DNA of 55,856 bases from Clostridia bacterium (lineage in GTDB: Bacteria > Bacillota > Clostridia > Oscillospirales > CAG-272): the NCBI GenBank assembly GCA_017463865.1, contig JAFTOI010000036.1, positions 1 through 55,856 on the forward strand, in the 5' to 3' direction. Position 1 is the first letter of the stretch. Each line of letters begins with the position of its first letter. The translations under genes were made by a program, and so were the position numbers. The notes beneath the pieces are model-generated. The model was given only the letters and a program-made list of their open reading frames with translations. It ran no database searches and had not been told where the DNA came from. Of this stretch, positions 25,220-33,000 are shown piece by piece.

Positions 25220-25270
25220 GCGATGCAAATCTGAGGTGAACACAACGGTACGTTGGGTCAACTCCAAAAG

Positions 25271-25300
25271 AAAAGCTCTGCGTTGAACGCAGAGCTTTTT
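25271..25300. terminator. Terminator of mrp
   Basis: A 12-bp stem AAAAGCTCTGCG/CGCAGAGCTTTT (25271-25282 with 25288-25299) with loop TTGAA. It can act in both directions. Confidence 0.8.
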
Positions 25301-25308
25301 CTGAGCGC

Positions 25309-26142
25309 TTACAGGCTCTCGACCTTGTCGGCCGCCTTGGCCAGATAGTCGTTCTCCATCAGCTCGATCATGCCGCGGTCAACCAGCGCAGAAATGCGGG
25401 TATCGAGTGGGATGCGGGCGAGGAGATCGTAGCCGAACTTCTCGGCGATCTGGTCGATGTGGCTCTCGCCGAAGACCTTGATCTCGCGGTCGCAGTCGGG
25501 GCACTTGACGTAGCTCATGTTCTCGACCAGGCCGAGGACAGGGATGTCCATCATGTTGGCCATATTCGCCATCTTGGAGACGATCATCGAGACCAGCTCC
25601 TGCGGCGAGCTGACGATGATGATACCGTCGAGCTTGATGGTCTGGAAGATGGTCAGCGGGACGTCACCGGTGCCGGGCGGGCAGTCGATGATGAGGTAGT
25701 CGACGTCGTCATAGATGACATCGGTCCAGAACTGCTTGACGGTGCCAGCGATGACCGGGCCGCGCCAGACGACGGGCTTGGTCTCGTCGTCGAGCAGGAG
25801 GTTGACCGAGATCACGTCGATGCCGGTCTTGGTCTTGGGCGGGATGAGGCCGCTCTCGTCGCCCTCAACGGGGGAGATTGCGGAATAGAGGCCGAAGGCC
25901 TTCGGGATCGACGGGCCGGTGATGTCGGCGTCGAGGATCGCAACATGGTTGCCGCGGCGCTGCAGCTCGACGGCCAGCATGGTGCTGACCAGCGACTTGC
26001 CAACACCGCCCTTGCCGCTGACCACGCCGATCACATGCTTGATCGAGCTCTTCGGGTTTGGTGCTTCATGAAGATCGGTCTTCTCGCGCGACGAGCAGTT
26101 CGCCGAGCAAGTCGAACAGTTGTGGGTGCATTCTTCTGCCAT
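25309..26142 (-). CDS. mrp: Mrp/NBP35-type P-loop ATPase, iron-sulfur carrier
   Basis: A 277-residue ATPase that holds and transfers iron-sulfur clusters to target proteins. It has the deviant Walker A (VVSGKGGVGKSLVSTML), the DADITGPSIP switch and LIIDCPPGTGDVPL. A CxxC (VKCPDC) in the C-terminal half is the family's bridging cluster site. The N-terminus carries four cysteines (CTHNCSTCSANC), the extra motif seen in NBP35-like members. Start follows AAAGGAAGTGTAACC. It stands alone with its own promoter and terminator, divergent from the paralogue pair at 26284-27337. Confidence 0.92.
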   Translation of the reverse strand: MAEECTHNCSTCSANCSSREKTDLHEAPNPKSSIKHVIGVVSGKGGVGKSLVSTMLAVELQRRGNHVAILDADITGPSIPKAFGLYSAISPVEGDESGLIPPKTKTGIDVISVNLLLDDETKPVVWRGPVIAGTVKQFWTDVIYDDVDYLIIDCPPGTGDVPLTIFQTIKLDGIIIVSSPQELVSMIVSKMANMANMMDIPVLGLVENMSYVKCPDCDREIKVFGESHIDQIAEKFGYDLLARIPLDTRISALVDRGMIELMENDYLAKAADKVESL

Positions 26143-26176
26143 GGTTACACTTCCTTTTGCAATAGTCATTTATAAT

Positions 26177-26205
26177 AGTATACGCCAAAACCGCACGAAT
26201 TGCAA
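26177..26205 (-). promoter_or_regulatory. Promoter of mrp
   Basis: Minus-strand TTGCAA (26200-26205) and TATACT (26177-26182), 17 bases apart. Confidence 0.75.
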
Positions 26206-26232
26206 GGGGTTTGGGGAAAATTGTGCGAATTG

Positions 26233-26261
26233 TTGACATATCCGGCACGGTGCGGTATAAT
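26233..26261 (+). promoter_or_regulatory. Consensus SigA promoter of the paralogue pair
   Basis: Perfect TTGACA (26233-26238) and perfect TATAAT (26256-26261), 17 bases apart. It is among the strongest promoters in the window. Confidence 0.9.
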
Positions 26262-26283
26262 AGCGGTAGATGGAGGTGATCGT

Positions 26284-26817
26284 ATGTTGATTTTACAGCC
26301 GACCGGATTATATTTTCTGGGCGACAGCCTTGAGCGGCAAAAACAGGATCTTTGCCTGCACGGGCACATCCTTTTCCGGATCGGCAAAGATACGCTGGGC
26401 TACGGCGACTACTGTGTCAGCGCGGCTGCAATGCGCTTTCTACGCACGCTGACTGAAAATCATTATGTTTCGGAAAGCGACCAGCTGCTTCCCTGCTGCG
26501 GCCATAATATGTTCGCCTCACCTGACAAAATGTCGGTCGATATCGGCAGTTGTCCTGACGGGGATGACTTCGATATACTGCATGAGAACGGCGGGATCAC
26601 CGTCATTTGCCACGATTGGGGTACATATCACCTTGATTATGCAGAATACTGTGACACAGTACTTGGCTTTTGTGCAGCAGTAGAGCAGTTCTACCGCGAT
26701 AATCCGCGAGATTTGGCCGACACTGATGCAGCAGAACATGATGCATTTGAGGCGTATTGGAATGAATGGAATCGCAGAATGGCGGCAGCAAAAGCGGCCA
26801 ATCAAGAACGGAGGTGA
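26284..26817 (+). CDS. Unknown protein, first of a tandem paralogue pair
   Basis: A 177-residue soluble protein that I do not recognise. Conserved with the next gene are YFLGDSLER at the start, DLCLHGHILFRI, CVSAAAMRFLRTL, LLPCCGHNMF, a Cys-containing GSCPDGDDFDILHE, the YHLDYAEYCDTVLGF helix, AVEQFY and a C-terminal DAFEAYWNEW. The conserved His-Gly-His, Cys-Cys-Gly-His and Asp residues could bind metal or be structural. It starts after TGGAGGTGATCGT and is transcribed from a consensus promoter together with its copy, four bases downstream. Its composition is more AT-rich than that of its paralogue. An immunity-protein role is one guess without direct support. Confidence 0.7.
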   Translation: MLILQPTGLYFLGDSLERQKQDLCLHGHILFRIGKDTLGYGDYCVSAAAMRFLRTLTENHYVSESDQLLPCCGHNMFASPDKMSVDIGSCPDGDDFDILHENGGITVICHDWGTYHLDYAEYCDTVLGFCAAVEQFYRDNPRDLADTDAAEHDAFEAYWNEWNRRMAAAKAANQERR

Positions 26818-26821
26818 TTAC

Positions 26822-27337
26822 ATGGCTAAGCTGACCGGCAGCAATTTTCATTGGCTGGGCGACAACGATGCCCAGCGGCACGGTGATCTCTGCGCCCACG
26901 GGCATGTGCGGCTCGAATTCGACGGCGGCGTCATCGAGGATGACTGTACCATTTCAGCGTCGGCGCTGCAATTTTTGCGGACACTGCAGGAGGATCACGT
27001 CGCCATCTACGATGACGAGCAGATGATGCCCTGCTGTGGGCATTTCATGGTTCCGTCGGATGACAAGACCAGCGTGTATATCTCGGGCTGCCCCTACGGC
27101 ACCGATTTTGATGTGCGGCACGAGGCCGGCGCGGTGGTCATCGGCACGAGGGAGGCAGAGTATCACCTTGATCCGGGCGAATACCGCGCGGCGGTACTGG
27201 CTTTCGCCGAGCAGGTGGAAGCCTTCTACCGTGCAAGTCCGCCGCGCAGCTTGGATGAGCGCGATCAATTCTCGCGGGACGGCTACGAGGCGTTCTGGTG
27301 CGAGTGGCGGCGGTTGAAACAGGCTGCAACGCGATAG
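26822..27337 (+). CDS. Unknown protein, second of a tandem paralogue pair
   Basis: A 171-residue protein aligning along its whole length with the preceding gene: HWLGDNDAQRHGDLCAHGHVRL, CTISASALQFLRTLQEDH, MMPCCGHFMV, ISGCPYGTDFDVRHE, YHLDPGEYRAAVLAFAEQVEAFY and YEAFWCEWRRL. The paired conservation of HGH, CCGH and GTDFDV/GDDFDI across an otherwise diverged pair marks them as functional sites. It is more GC-rich than the first copy. Start is four bases after the first gene's stop, with GGAGGTGATTAC as ribosome binding site. Confidence 0.7.
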   Translation: MAKLTGSNFHWLGDNDAQRHGDLCAHGHVRLEFDGGVIEDDCTISASALQFLRTLQEDHVAIYDDEQMMPCCGHFMVPSDDKTSVYISGCPYGTDFDVRHEAGAVVIGTREAEYHLDPGEYRAAVLAFAEQVEAFYRASPPRSLDERDQFSRDGYEAFWCEWRRLKQAATR

Positions 27338-27346
27338 AAAACTCGA

Positions 27347-27372
27347 CACGGCGGGGATACTTCCCTGCCGTG
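27347..27372. terminator. Weak bidirectional terminator hairpin
   Basis: An 11-bp stem with one G-T pair (27347-27357 with 27362-27372) between convergent genes; only short T-tracts flank it. Confidence 0.6.
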
Positions 27373-27374
27373 CT

Positions 27375-28217
27375 TCATTCCCGCCACAGCTTCGCCCCGT
27401 CGCTGTGATACACCAGCGTCCCTTCCCGATCCGTCCGCCCGATCGCGATCCCGCGCGCGGTCAGCGCGTCGATGACGCGGCGGGCGGGGTGGCCGTAGGT
27501 GTTGGCTTTGCCGCAGGAGATGGCGGCAAATCGGGGCTGCACGGCGTCGAGCAGGGCGTCGGTGGTGGAGGTGTCCGCGCCGTGGTGGCCGAGCTTGAGG
27601 AGATCGACGTGCAGGTCGGCGTGGGCGGCGAGCAGCGCCGCCTCCGCTTCCACTTCGGCGTCTCCCATGAAGAGCGTCGACGTCGCGCCGTAGTCGATAC
27701 GGGTCACGATGCTGGCGTTGTTGGCGTCGTTGTAAGCCGCAGATGGCGCGAGCAGAGTGACCGCCGCCCCGCCGAGCGCGAAGCGCTCTCCCGCCTTTCC
27801 GACGCGCACCGCCGCGCCTGAGCGGGCGGCGCCTTCGAGGAGCCGGGTGAAGCTCGATTCCTCGCTTGTCGCGGGCGAGAGGTAGATCGTGCCGACGGCA
27901 AATCGCTCGAGCAGGAGGTCACCGCCGCCGATGTGATCCTCGTCGGGGTGGGTGAAGATGACCGTGTCGATCTGCTTGAGCCCAAGCGCGGTCAGGGCTG
28001 CGCACAGCTCCTCCTCAGCGGCATTGGGGCCGGCGTCGATCAGCAGGCTGGCCTCGGCGGTGCGGATCAGCGCCGCGTCCCCCTGCCCTACGTCGAGGAT
28101 GCGCACCTCCAGCCCCTCGACGGGGCGCGGCCCACATCCGGTGAGGAGAAACAGGGCGATCATGCAAAACGCCGCCCCGCAGAATGCGAGACGGCGCTTA
28201 TTTGGGGTGAAAAACAT
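27375..28217 (-). CDS. Exported lipoprotein with ComEC-like metallo-beta-lactamase domain
   Basis: A 280-residue protein: basic N-terminus, hydrophobic segment and lipobox (LLTGC, Cys28), then a metallo-beta-lactamase domain of the ComEC C-terminal type (LEVRILDVGQGDAALIRT, IFTHPDEDHIGG, LLKLGHHGADTST, ISCGKANTYGHP). In ComEC this domain is thought to degrade the non-transforming DNA strand or wall polymers outside the cell; here it is free-standing and lipid-anchored. Start taken at ATG 28215-28217, five bases after the putP stop, so it probably depends on translational coupling. A GTG at 28239-28241 would add eight residues and overlap putP. Confidence 0.8.
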   Translation of the reverse strand: MFFTPNKRRLAFCGAAFCMIALFLLTGCGPRPVEGLEVRILDVGQGDAALIRTAEASLLIDAGPNAAEEELCAALTALGLKQIDTVIFTHPDEDHIGGGDLLLERFAVGTIYLSPATSEESSFTRLLEGAARSGAAVRVGKAGERFALGGAAVTLLAPSAAYNDANNASIVTRIDYGATSTLFMGDAEVEAEAALLAAHADLHVDLLKLGHHGADTSTTDALLDAVQPRFAAISCGKANTYGHPARRVIDALTARGIAIGRTDREGTLVYHSDGAKLWRE

Positions 28218-28221
28218 CGAC

Positions 28222-29784
28222 TTATGCGCCGGTGCGTGCACGCTCGAAATCGGCTTCGATCTCGGCAGAAGGCTTTGCGGTCAGGAGCGACACGACGACG
28301 ATCGCAACGCAGGACAGCACAAAGGCCGGGAAGAGCTCATAGATGGCGAAGATACCGCCGAGGGGCTTGATAAGCAGATTCCAAACAAAGACCATAATAC
28401 CGCCGGTCAGCATGCCGGCGATGGCGCCTGCCTGGTTGATGCGCTTCCAGAAGAGCGAAAAGATCATCAGCGGACCGAAGGTGGCGCCGAAGCCCGCCCA
28501 TGCGAAGGACACGACCTGGAAGATGACGCTGTTCTCATCGAGCGCAATCAGAATACCGATCAGCGAAATGGCGATCAGCACGCCGCGGGTGACCCACATG
28601 ACCTGCTTGTCGCTGGCCTTCTTGTTGATCAGGCCCTGATAGATGTTCTTCGAGACGGCGGAAGCCGCGATGAGGAGGTAAGAGTCGGAGGACGAGATGG
28701 TCGCGGCGAGGATACCGGCCATGACGATACCGGCCAGCAGTGCGGGCAGCATGCCCTGGGAGAGAATAACGAAGACATTCTCAGCGCCGCTCTTGGTCAG
28801 CAGTGCGGCCTCGGTGGGATAGAGGGCACGGCCGATGACGCCGACGATGACAGCGGCGAAGAGCGAGATGACAACCCAGACGGTCGCGATACGGCGGGAG
28901 AAGGGGAGCTCCTTCTCGTCGCGGATGGCCATGAAGCGGAGCAGGACCTGCGGCATGCCGAAGTAGCCGAGACCCCAAGCCATGCAGGAAACGATGGACA
29001 TGATGCCATAGGGCATCGCAGCGCCGAACTGAGGCGCACCATTCACGACCTGCTGAACGCCGTCAACCGTTTCGGGCGTTGCGGTGGCGAAGAAGGTCCA
29101 GAAACCGTCGATGGACTTGGCGTTCTCGATGACCGCGCCGATCCCGCCTGCGTTGATCGTACCGGCGATCAGCACAACCGACAGCGCGCCGATCATGACG
29201 ATGGCCTGCATGAAGTCGGAAGCACTCTCGGCGAGGAAGCCGCCGAGGAAGGTGTAGAGGATGACGAAGAGTGCGCCGAGGATCATCATAGCCTGATAGT
29301 TCGCGTCAAACAGCCCCGCAAAGAGCTTGCCGCAGGTGACGAAGCAGGAGGCGGCATAGACTGTGAAGAAGATCAGGATGAAGAGAGCGGCAATGGTCAT
29401 GATGACCTTTTTCTTCTCGCGGAAGCGGGCGGAGAAGAAATCCGGCAGGGTGATGGCATCGCCGGCCACCACCGAATAGCGGCGCAGGCGGCGGGCAACG
29501 ACGAGCCAGTTGATGTAGGTACCGACCGCGAGGCCGATAGCGGTCCAAGCGGCGTCGGCGATGCCGCACCAATAGGCAACGCCGGGCAGGCCCATCAGCA
29601 GCCAGCCGGACATATCGGAGGCCTCGGCACTCATGGCCGTGACCCAGGGGCCGAGCGAACGGCCGCCGAGGAAATAATCGTTTGAGCTCTTGTTCGCGCG
29701 TTTGGCGAAGAAGATGCCGATCCCGATGACACAGCACATATACAGCACCATCGCGATTAGGGTTTGGATCTGATCGGAATTCAT
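28222..29784 (-). CDS. putP: Sodium/proline symporter
   Basis: A 520-residue member of the sodium/solute symporter (SSS) family with about 13 membrane segments. The early segment RANKSSNDYFLGGRSLGPWVTAMSAEASDMSGWL is characteristic of PutP, including the region that binds sodium and proline; MAGILAATISSSDSYLL is the conserved later helix. It imports L-proline with sodium for nutrition or osmoprotection. Start follows AAGGAGGATTCCA. A TATAAT box on the minus strand lies at 29858-29863 with a poor -35. The ComEC-like lipoprotein gene follows directly in the same transcript. Confidence 0.92.
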   Translation of the reverse strand: MNSDQIQTLIAMVLYMCCVIGIGIFFAKRANKSSNDYFLGGRSLGPWVTAMSAEASDMSGWLLMGLPGVAYWCGIADAAWTAIGLAVGTYINWLVVARRLRRYSVVAGDAITLPDFFSARFREKKKVIMTIAALFILIFFTVYAASCFVTCGKLFAGLFDANYQAMMILGALFVILYTFLGGFLAESASDFMQAIVMIGALSVVLIAGTINAGGIGAVIENAKSIDGFWTFFATATPETVDGVQQVVNGAPQFGAAMPYGIMSIVSCMAWGLGYFGMPQVLLRFMAIRDEKELPFSRRIATVWVVISLFAAVIVGVIGRALYPTEAALLTKSGAENVFVILSQGMLPALLAGIVMAGILAATISSSDSYLLIAASAVSKNIYQGLINKKASDKQVMWVTRGVLIAISLIGILIALDENSVIFQVVSFAWAGFGATFGPLMIFSLFWKRINQAGAIAGMLTGGIMVFVWNLLIKPLGGIFAIYELFPAFVLSCVAIVVVSLLTAKPSAEIEADFERARTGA

Positions 29785-29887
29785 TGGAATCCTCCTTGTA
29801 GTCTTCCGCCACAGGGCCGCGGAGGGTATCGCTTTACTACGGCGAAGTAATAAAGTTATTATACCATAAGCGCACATAAAATGGAAG

Positions 29888-29927
29888 AGGATTTTGCAAA
29901 AAAATGAAGATTTTTTTGCAAAATCCT
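29888..29927. terminator. Long AT-rich hairpin between the acetyltransferase gene and putP
   Basis: A perfect 17-bp stem (29888-29904 with 29911-29927) with a 6-base loop TGAAGA. It includes runs of seven A and seven T. It likely terminates the PHP-mini-ORF-acetyltransferase transcript and isolates the putP promoter. Confidence 0.75.
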
Positions 29928-29961
29928 GTCCAAATCTTGATTTTATGCAGTATTTTGGCGA

Positions 29962-30450
29962 TCACTCTGCAAATTTGCTCATGCGCAGCTCAACATTTGG
30001 GGTGCCGATGACCACCTGCTTCTCTTCCCCGTCGAGCGCAAAGCCGGCGCGTTCATAGAAGCAGATCGCCCGCTCGTTGCCGCGCAGCACCCATAGGATG
30101 ATGTGGCGGCAGTCCCGCAGCTGGGCTAGGGCCGTCTCCATCAATGCTCGTCCGACGCCCTGCCCCTGGTACTCGCGCAGGACGTAGATGGAGTAGATTT
30201 CGCCATTGTCGCCGCCCTCCCGGTCGGCGCCGCAGCCGACGAAGCCGACTACCCGCTCTCCGTCCTTGGCCACCCACAGATTCTGCGGATAGCGGCGGGC
30301 GATGCTCTCGCATTTAGCGAGGGTCATGACGTTGTCAAGGTAGTTCTGGTCAATCAGGCCGGTGTAGGTCTCCTGCCAGGATTTCCAGTGGACGTAGGCC
30401 TTGCCGAGCATGTCGGCTTCGGTAGTCATGGGGGTGATAGTAATGCTCAT
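29962..30450 (-). CDS. GNAT family N-acetyltransferase
   Basis: A 162-residue single-domain acetyltransferase. The core motif A is EIYSIYVLREYQGQGVGRALM, with the acetyl-CoA loop QGQGVG. The C-terminal part ILWVLRGNERAICFYERAGF is typical of the YitH/RimI-like branch. The N-terminus WKSWQETYTGLI also matches many such Firmicutes proteins. Substrate unknown. It overlaps the preceding mini-gene by four bases (ATGA), placing it third in an operon with a PHP protein. Confidence 0.88.
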   Translation of the reverse strand: MSITITPMTTEADMLGKAYVHWKSWQETYTGLIDQNYLDNVMTLAKCESIARRYPQNLWVAKDGERVVGFVGCGADREGGDNGEIYSIYVLREYQGQGVGRALMETALAQLRDCRHIILWVLRGNERAICFYERAGFALDGEEKQVVIGTPNVELRMSKFAE

Positions 30451-30548
30451 GCGCGCGCCCCCTCACGCCCCCACACGATCTCGCCGATGGTGTCGGCAAC
30501 GTGGGTGCGCTCGGCGTCGTAGGTCTGGTTGATGATCTGGTTTCGCAT
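30447..30548 (-). CDS. 33-residue mini-gene coupled to both neighbours
   Basis: A very short frame encoding MRNQIINQTYDAERTHVAD and 14 more residues. It starts three bases after the PHP gene stop, with GGAGTG just upstream, and its stop overlaps the acetyltransferase start (ATGA). The tight coupling on both sides suggests it is translated. The opening NQIINQTYDAER resembles, in my memory, the start of DUF3737 proteins, so it may be the remnant of one; alternatively it only serves to couple translation. Confidence 0.45.
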   Translation of the reverse strand: MRNQIINQTYDAERTHVADTIGEIVWGREGARA

Positions 30549-30551
30549 GGT

Positions 30552-31562
30552 TCACTCCGATTTTGCAAGCTCGGCGGGATAGTAGGCGTTTGAGAAGGCG
30601 CGGAAGCCGCGCTCGTCCCGCACCTCGATGCGGAAATAGCGCCCGAACTTCGCGGGGACATAGTCGAAGACCGCCTCGGTGAAGGTCTCGGTGCGCGAGA
30701 AGCGGGCGGGGGCATAGCGGCCCTCGGTGAGCAGGTGGATCCCGGCGGCGGGCGAGGTCTTGACGATGATCTTATCGTTCTCGATGACGAGGCTGTGGAT
30801 CTCCGGTCCCTCCGAGACGTAGCAATGTCCCGCCTCGTAAGCCGAAATCAGCGCGTCATAGGTCAGCGCGGGCGCCTTGAGCATCGTCCAGGCCTTGCCG
30901 CTGTTCTCGACGCGGTGATTGTCATCGCCCGCAGTGGGCACAAGGTTCTTCCCTGCCCGCAGCATCCGACTGTAGTGGAAGCCCTGGTTATCCCCCAGCA
31001 TCTGACAGCCGCCGTTGATGACCTCGATCGAATGGAGATGCTCCAGCGGCAAATAATCAGCCGGCCCCTGCAGCGACCATTCGGGGTGATTGTAGTTGAT
31101 CAGAAAGCCCCCCGCGCTGACGCCTTCAAGATACCAGTTGATCCATTCGGTGTCATAAACCGTGGTCTCGATGGTGTCTGAATAGACGGCGCGGTTGTCC
31201 ATCCACCAGCGTGCATTGCCGGGGCAGGAGGGATTGTTCTTGAAGAAGCGGGGCATGGTCAGGTTATCCTGCGACCGTGCGATCATGTTGAAGTGGTAGA
31301 CCGGCATGAAGTAGGCGGTGTGCCCGTCAAGGTCGCGCTTGACGGCGATCTCATAGCCATGCAGGGCGATAAATTCGTCGTCGCAGAGATCCTTGTGGCC
31401 GATCAATACCTCGTGGTCGGTGTAGCAGACGGCGCTGTAGCCGGCGGCCTTGTACCAGGCCTTAACCTCCTCGGGCGAGCGGGTGCCGTCCGAGATGTTG
31501 GTGTGGCAGTGCATGTTGGCTTTGTAAAAATTCCCCGCCTCGGGGATCAGTTCGATGTTCAT
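30552..31562 (-). CDS. PHP domain metal-dependent hydrolase
   Basis: A 336-residue PHP-fold protein. Metal-binding motifs are KANMHCHTNISDG near residue 15-25, CYTDHEVLIGH, and the late GDDNH at about residue 230. Members of this stand-alone group are predicted phosphoesterases or other metal-dependent hydrolases; the substrate is unknown. The C-terminal 90 residues look like a beta-rich accessory domain (FRIEVRDERGFRAFSNAYY). A paralogue of the same layout is at 44330-45301. Start follows AAAGGAGAACAGCC. It begins an operon with the mini-gene and an acetyltransferase; no clear promoter was found in the short upstream gap, which holds a terminator. Confidence 0.83.
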   Translation of the reverse strand: MNIELIPEAGNFYKANMHCHTNISDGTRSPEEVKAWYKAAGYSAVCYTDHEVLIGHKDLCDDEFIALHGYEIAVKRDLDGHTAYFMPVYHFNMIARSQDNLTMPRFFKNNPSCPGNARWWMDNRAVYSDTIETTVYDTEWINWYLEGVSAGGFLINYNHPEWSLQGPADYLPLEHLHSIEVINGGCQMLGDNQGFHYSRMLRAGKNLVPTAGDDNHRVENSGKAWTMLKAPALTYDALISAYEAGHCYVSEGPEIHSLVIENDKIIVKTSPAAGIHLLTEGRYAPARFSRTETFTEAVFDYVPAKFGRYFRIEVRDERGFRAFSNAYYPAELAKSE

Positions 31563-31586
31563 GGCTGTTCTCCTTTGGGAAAATAA

Positions 31587-31616
31587 AGGGGAGAGGGCTT
31601 TCGGCCTCTCCCCTGT
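31587..31616. terminator. Terminator after the lipoprotein gene
   Basis: A 10-bp stem AGGGGAGAGG/CCTCTCCCCT (31587-31596 with 31605-31614). On the minus strand it is followed by TTTATTTTCC. Confidence 0.75.
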
Positions 31617-31629
31617 CGTACATTCGTGA

Positions 31630-32235
31630 TTATGATGCATGTGCAGAAATCGTGATTGCGTCAGGGAATAATACTTCGACATCGCAAAAAATAACCTTCA
31701 CGGTGTAGACCCCCTCAACCGGTGCACCCATGTAGAAATGATGCTTATCTTCCACCCGTTCGCCTTCTCCCAGGGTGAGCAATACTGTTCCCTCAATCGG
31801 CGATAACACTGTGACGGTTGGTGCATACACCACTGAACCATCCGACAGGGTTTGATACAGCGTAACCTCTAAATGATGCGTTTGGCGCGAAGCGCTGGTT
31901 TCATATTGCAACGCCGGGCCATGATTGACCATCACGGATTCGATGGTGAAGGGTACATTCGGCGCAAATACTCGCTGCTCTGCCTGAATTTCAAAAGCAA
32001 ATTCGGCATTATCCCCACCAACGCCGGACAAAGCAAGTGCGTCTGATATCTCCTCGCCGGAATCGGTTGTAGGTACAGTTGATTCGACCGTAGCCGTTGT
32101 TTGCGCACTTGGCGCGATTGTTTCAAACAGATGCTGCCCTGCATTAGCTTGTTCCGTGCAGTCGCCACAGCTGACAAGATGCGGCAACGCAAGCACAAAT
32201 AGAAGTACGCACACAAATCTGCAGCGAAACATCAT
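31630..32235 (-). CDS. Hypothetical lipoprotein
   Basis: About 201 residues with a lipoprotein signal peptide (hydrophobic VCVLLFVLALPHLVSC, lipidated Cys23), a Thr/Ser/Ala-rich linker (about 30-60) and a beta-rich C-terminal domain (FAFEIQAEQRVFAPNVPF, HLEVTLYQTLSDGSVVY, EGVYTVKVIFCDVEVLF) that suggests an immunoglobulin-like fold. No family recognised. More AT-rich than nagB. The start region reads TTGATGATG seven bases after the nagB stop, with no good ribosome binding site, so coupling to nagB is likely; ATG 32233-32235 is taken. Confidence 0.65.
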   Translation of the reverse strand: MMFRCRFVCVLLFVLALPHLVSCGDCTEQANAGQHLFETIAPSAQTTATVESTVPTTDSGEEISDALALSGVGGDNAEFAFEIQAEQRVFAPNVPFTIESVMVNHGPALQYETSASRQTHHLEVTLYQTLSDGSVVYAPTVTVLSPIEGTVLLTLGEGERVEDKHHFYMGAPVEGVYTVKVIFCDVEVLFPDAITISAHAS

Positions 32236-32241
32236 CAATTC

Positions 32242-32967
32242 TTACTCGCCCATGGCCGCCTTGTCGGCGATCAGGATGACATCAGGATGCAGATTAAGCA
32301 TGGTGGCGGGGCAGTTCGTGTCGAGCTTGCCCTCGAGCATGCGGGCAACAGCCTCAGCCTTCTCCTTGCCGCTAGCCATCACGATGACGCGGCGGGCCTT
32401 GAAGATCGAGCCAATGCCCATGGTCATGGCCTGCTTCGGCACGTCGTCGATTGAGGCGAAGTTGCGGGAGTTGGCCTCGATGGTGGAGGGAGTCAGGTCG
32501 GTGCAGTGGGTGTAGGGATCGAGCTCGGCGCCCGGCTCGTTGAAGCCGATGTGGCCGTTGCGGCCGATGCCCAGCACCTGCAGATCGATGCCGCCCATCG
32601 AGTCGATCAGCGCCTCGTAGCGCTTGCCCTCAGCGACGGTATCAGCAGCGAGGCCGTTGGGGACGTTGGTGTTGGCCTTGTCGATGTCGACCTTGTCAAA
32701 GAGGTGGTAGTTCATGAAGTAGCGGTAGGACTGGTCGTTGTCGGGGGCGAGCGGATAATACTCGTCGAGGTTGACGGTGCGGACGGCAGCGAAGCTGAGC
32801 TTGCCGGCCTGGTTGTCCTTGACCAGCTCGGCGTACATGCCCTCGGGGGTGGAGCCGGTGGCGAGACCCAGCACGCAGTTGGGCTTGAGGATGATCTCAG
32901 CGGCGACGATGTCGGCCGCGCGGCGGGACATTTCTGCGTAGTCGGAGCAAACGATGGTGCGAATCAT
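32242..32967 (-). CDS. nagB: Glucosamine-6-phosphate deaminase
   Basis: NagB (EC 3.5.99.6) converts glucosamine-6-phosphate to fructose-6-phosphate and ammonia, the last step of amino-sugar use. The 241 residues have the family length with LGLATGSTPEGMY, TVNLDEYYPLAPDNDQSY, the catalytic GIGRNGHIGFNEPG and MGIGSIFKARRVIVMASG. It lies 33 bases after a sugar phosphate isomerase gene in one operon; nagA is not in the window. Confidence 0.96.
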   Translation of the reverse strand: MIRTIVCSDYAEMSRRAADIVAAEIILKPNCVLGLATGSTPEGMYAELVKDNQAGKLSFAAVRTVNLDEYYPLAPDNDQSYRYFMNYHLFDKVDIDKANTNVPNGLAADTVAEGKRYEALIDSMGGIDLQVLGIGRNGHIGFNEPGAELDPYTHCTDLTPSTIEANSRNFASIDDVPKQAMTMGIGSIFKARRVIVMASGKEKAEAVARMLEGKLDTNCPATMLNLHPDVILIADKAAMGE

Positions 32968-33000
32968 AATATGAAATCCTTTCTTTTCAACAGAAGTAAA

